Both the position numbers and the translations under genes were made by a program. From Aequorivita xiaoshiensis (lineage in GTDB: Bacteria; Bacteroidota; Bacteroidia; Flavobacteriales; Flavobacteriaceae), in the NCBI RefSeq assembly GCF_022008395.1, contig NZ_JAIRBB010000009.1, positions 49,584 through 113,583 on the forward strand: 64,000 bases of DNA, in the 5' to 3' direction. The notes under the pieces were generated by a model, which saw only the letters and a program-made list of their open reading frames with translations, ran no database searches and was not told where the DNA came from. This document shows, piece after piece, positions 61,713 to 64,000 of the stretch (its first letter is position 1; each line of letters starts with the position of its first letter).

Positions 61713-62927
61713 TTATTTTACTTTTTGTTCAAATTTAAAAGACTGTTTTTCATTTGTAACTACAATTTCATAAACTCCCTTTTTCAATCCGAGATTACAA
61801 TTATCTTTTTTACTTTCAACTTCTGTAATATCAATTGGAACAGCTAAATTTACATCTTCCCCTTTTTTAAAAGCTAAAACCATAATTGGAAAATCAATTT
61901 GAATATCAGTTAGTGAAATAGAAACGTTTTTATTTCCATTTTCGAATAACCAATTAGGTCTATCATCAATATATTTTGTATTTGGATGAAGCACAGCTAT
62001 ATCAGTCCAAGCCTCTCCACGTTGATAGTTCAATGGCTTATTATCTTTGTCAATCAATACTGACGATTCTTTAATATCTAATGCTTTTAAAAGAGGATGA
62101 TTGTATTCAGGTTTACTTTTTTCACTATAAACTACTTGATTAATAGTCAAAGGATTTATGTTTGTATATTCAGTTAATCTTCCAGCCATTGCTTTTTCCC
62201 AAGAGCTATGATTTCCCTCTAAGGCGTGGTCATAACCGCAATGGATTAAGAATTTTTCATTTGGTTTGGAATTGATTACATTCTCAATATTTTTTGCTTG
62301 TTCAATCTCTCTTGGTTTCCCACTTCCTTTCCCCATATTTTCATAGGCAAATAGTTCATATCCAATTTCAAGAGCATCTCTAACTAAATTGCCAAATTGA
62401 GGGTCTTTGATATACAAACCCGTTTGTTGAGTTGGGTATTTTCTTTGATTAAGAGCTGAAATTAAACTATCATTATTTTTTAATGCCTCAAGTCCTAAAT
62501 TTTTATACCCATTTTCAAATAGCTTTTGAAGAAGTGACTTTGTAAATACTCGATGAAACGAATTGTGGTGAGCTTCATTGATAATTATTACTTGATTCTC
62601 CTTTGCTTTTTCTATAATATACTCACTTGCTTTAATTTTCGAATACTTCTGATTAATAGAATCTATTTGGGATTTTGAAAAATTTTTTTCTCTCGTTCCC
62701 ATTGCCAAATCCCATTGAATTAAAGCATTTTTATAATCTCCTTTTAAAGCATAGTTGGAAGCTGAAATTTGATTTTTCCAGGGAACAGTATCTTTTTTAA
62801 CATCATTCTCTATTTCAGATGAAAATTTATATTTTTTTTCAAAATCAATTTTTTCAATCACTCTTTTTTCTTCTTTACAAGAGGTGAATAAAATGATAAT
62901 TGCAAATATGTAAAATGTGTTTTTCAT
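61713..62927 (-). CDS. Lipoprotein with EreA/ChaN-like fold
   Basis: A 404-residue lipoprotein (MKNTFYIFAIIILFTSC). The central part (about 110-300) begins with IIINEAHHNSFHRVFTKSLL, a Glu-His motif like that of erythromycin-esterase/ChaN-like proteins, then YKNLGLEAL and FLIHCGYDHALEG. Function unknown; hydrolase or haem-related binding are possibilities. The N-terminal third has helical, repeat-like sequence. It directly follows the disrupted R1 spacer and stands alone. Confidence 0.6.
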   Translation of the reverse strand: MKNTFYIFAIIILFTSCKEEKRVIEKIDFEKKYKFSSEIENDVKKDTVPWKNQISASNYALKGDYKNALIQWDLAMGTREKNFSKSQIDSINQKYSKIKASEYIIEKAKENQVIIINEAHHNSFHRVFTKSLLQKLFENGYKNLGLEALKNNDSLISALNQRKYPTQQTGLYIKDPQFGNLVRDALEIGYELFAYENMGKGSGKPREIEQAKNIENVINSKPNEKFLIHCGYDHALEGNHSSWEKAMAGRLTEYTNINPLTINQVVYSEKSKPEYNHPLLKALDIKESSVLIDKDNKPLNYQRGEAWTDIAVLHPNTKYIDDRPNWLFENGNKNVSISLTDIQIDFPIMVLAFKKGEDVNLAVPIDITEVESKKDNCNLGLKKGVYEIVVTNEKQSFKFEQKVK

Positions 62928-62933
62928 AATTAT

Positions 62934-63082
62934 TGCTAACAGTCTTGTATATGATTAGTTGGATGGTTAAGCTCTAAATTTAGCAAATAAATCACAGATA
63001 CAAAGACCGCGTCCCGATAGCTATCGGGATTTGTAAGTAATCTAGAACCAAGCAATTAACTTTATCCGGTGTTACCTGCTGG
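62934..63082. repeat. R1 palindromic spacer, copy e
   Basis: About 149 bp with core CCCGATAGCTATCGGG (63013-63028), AAATTTAGCAAATAAATCACAGATA on the left side, and right end TTATCCGGTGTTACCTGCTGG. It starts 6 bp from the ATG of one minus-strand gene, and the stop codon of the other (63072-63074) lies inside its right tip. Confidence 0.82.
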
Positions 63083-63887
63083 CTTTTATTATTTCAGTTG
63101 TTTGGTCTGTTATACTTTTGGTTTGTAATTCAATGCTAAATGCTTCTAATTCCGTTTTTAAATTCATTTCCATTTCCAGATAGAATTTGGTAAAGAATTG
63201 TTTTTCGATGTCATAGTTTATTTGTCCTTTTCCAGTTCCGTCCAATTCCATTTCGTAATCTTTAGTAGCGGATTTTATAGTATAAACTTGGTCAAGGTCA
63301 AAATATCCAATTCCATTTTCCACTTTTCTCAAGGTGTAAATTGAATTAATTTCCATTTCAATTGTCATATCTGCAATTGGCATTGACATTGGGTTTTTCT
63401 GCTCAAAACTTTCTCCAATTTTAATTTTTCTATTAGAATACTTGATTTGATTCATCATTGATTCCATTGCCGGAAGTAAAGTTCTCTTTTTTTCTTCTGT
63501 CATTGTCGAAGAATAAATAGAATCAATTTTAGTCTTTCCGTTAACTGATTTTCCGAAAAACTTGGTTCCGCTTGTTAAAGATGGATTATTGGATTCTAAC
63601 AATTCTATGTTAATCGGAAATTCGTTTCCTTTCAGTTTTCCTGTTTTAGAAACACTTTTTAAAAGACTCGTGTCTTTCGTTATTGTTGGGTTTTCAATTC
63701 CGTTATTTTTTAAATTTTGCAGTATTTCGTCTGATGCAATATATTTTACATTGTTTTCCGAAATCTGTTTTTGGGTTAACGTGTAATTGTAATTTGGTAA
63801 GTAACCAACTTTAAAATCAATTTCCTCTTGACTTTTGCAAGATGTAATTGATATTGTCAATAAAATAAGTAGGATTGTTTTCTTCAT
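63072..63887 (-). CDS. DUF6263-like lipoprotein
   Basis: A 271-residue lipoprotein (MKKTILLILLTISITSC). The mature part is beta-rich (FKVGYLPNYNYTLTQKQISE...IGESFEQKNPMSMPIADMTI...GTGKGQINYDIEKQFFTKF), resembling secreted DUF6263-type proteins of Bacteroidota; the label is tentative. Function unknown. Its stop codon overlaps R1 spacer e. Confidence 0.6.
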   Translation of the reverse strand: MKKTILLILLTISITSCKSQEEIDFKVGYLPNYNYTLTQKQISENNVKYIASDEILQNLKNNGIENPTITKDTSLLKSVSKTGKLKGNEFPINIELLESNNPSLTSGTKFFGKSVNGKTKIDSIYSSTMTEEKKRTLLPAMESMMNQIKYSNRKIKIGESFEQKNPMSMPIADMTIEMEINSIYTLRKVENGIGYFDLDQVYTIKSATKDYEMELDGTGKGQINYDIEKQFFTKFYLEMEMNLKTELEAFSIELQTKSITDQTTEIIKASR

Positions 63888-63940
63888 TCGGTTTTTTCAG
63901 CTGTTTCGTCCTGAAATATGGCTACAGGTTAAAAATTGAT

Positions 63941-64000
63941 TTACGCTGTTAATTTATATACCATTTCAGGTGTTTTAAAATCTAAAGATAAGTGTAATCT
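63941..64000 (-). CDS. IS3-family transposase, C-terminal end
   Basis: The last 19 codons of an ORF cut by the right edge: RLHLSLDFKTPEMVYKLTA then stop. R-x-H-x-S-L-x-x-K-T-P is the usual end of the IS3-family OrfB integrase domain. The following 45 bp (GTTTCGTCCTGAAATATGGC) are probably the element's end, marking a second insertion sequence just beyond the window. Confidence 0.65.
   Translation of the reverse strand, partial: RLHLSLDFKTPEMVYKLTA

Noticed and set aside
51467..63082. R1 spacers as canonical integron attC sites
   Set aside because: The ends carry GTTGCCA, GTTACC or similar rather than GTTRRRY, and no IntI-type integrase is present. The cassette-like layout is kept as a finding without the attC label.

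Overview
The window looks like a chromosomal segment of a marine-type Flavobacteriaceae bacterium (Bacteroidota). Reasons: low GC; many lipoproteins with short SC or AC lipoboxes; several secreted proteins ending in a type IX secretion (T9SS) type A sorting domain; Bacteroidota-type -7 boxes (TAnnTTTG) and no clear Shine-Dalgarno sequences; a fused CcsBA cytochrome c maturation protein; and a long single-chain PurL. No rRNA, tRNA or CRISPR array was recognised.

Positions 1-40.7 kb are ordinary core and semi-core genome. A MarR regulator precedes the start of a 3-hydroxyacyl-CoA dehydrogenase at the left edge. Then come a PdaC-like deacetylase, DUF488, an SMR transporter, a long-chain acyl-CoA synthetase, an M16 protease, purL, an RsmB-like methyltransferase, a BNR-repeat lipoprotein, and two tandem GEVED/T9SS proteins with matching promoters and terminators. 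A PIG-L deacetylase, a 36-residue membrane peptide and a sodium:solute symporter form a tight operon. Further genes are MscS, Maf, a UbiA prenyltransferase, KdsC-like phosphatase and a DUF2520 protein; a Crp/Fnr regulator divergent from a small membrane protein and a truncated haemoglobin; CcsBA; Ggt with AcpH; and an acyltransferase with GlmM.

At about 40.8-42.7 kb there are decayed fragments and a T9SS beta-propeller gene broken by a single in-frame stop.

From 43 kb to the right end the character changes. Almost every gene is on the minus strand, is small or unrecognised, and sits alone between repeated, partly palindromic spacers. Four spacer families are visible: R1, about 140-150 bp imperfect palindromes with a CCCGATAGCTATCGGG core; L, about 315 bp and three copies; and two others. 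A HigBA-type toxin-antitoxin pair lies inside. This is cassette-like, but no integrase is in the window and the spacer ends do not match canonical attC boxes.

Three IS110-family copies (one nearly complete, two remnants) are all inserted into the same arm of R1 spacers. Two of them keep a conserved 5' non-coding segment that folds into a long hairpin with compensatory changes, a candidate bridge RNA. An IS3-type transposase end is cut by the right edge.
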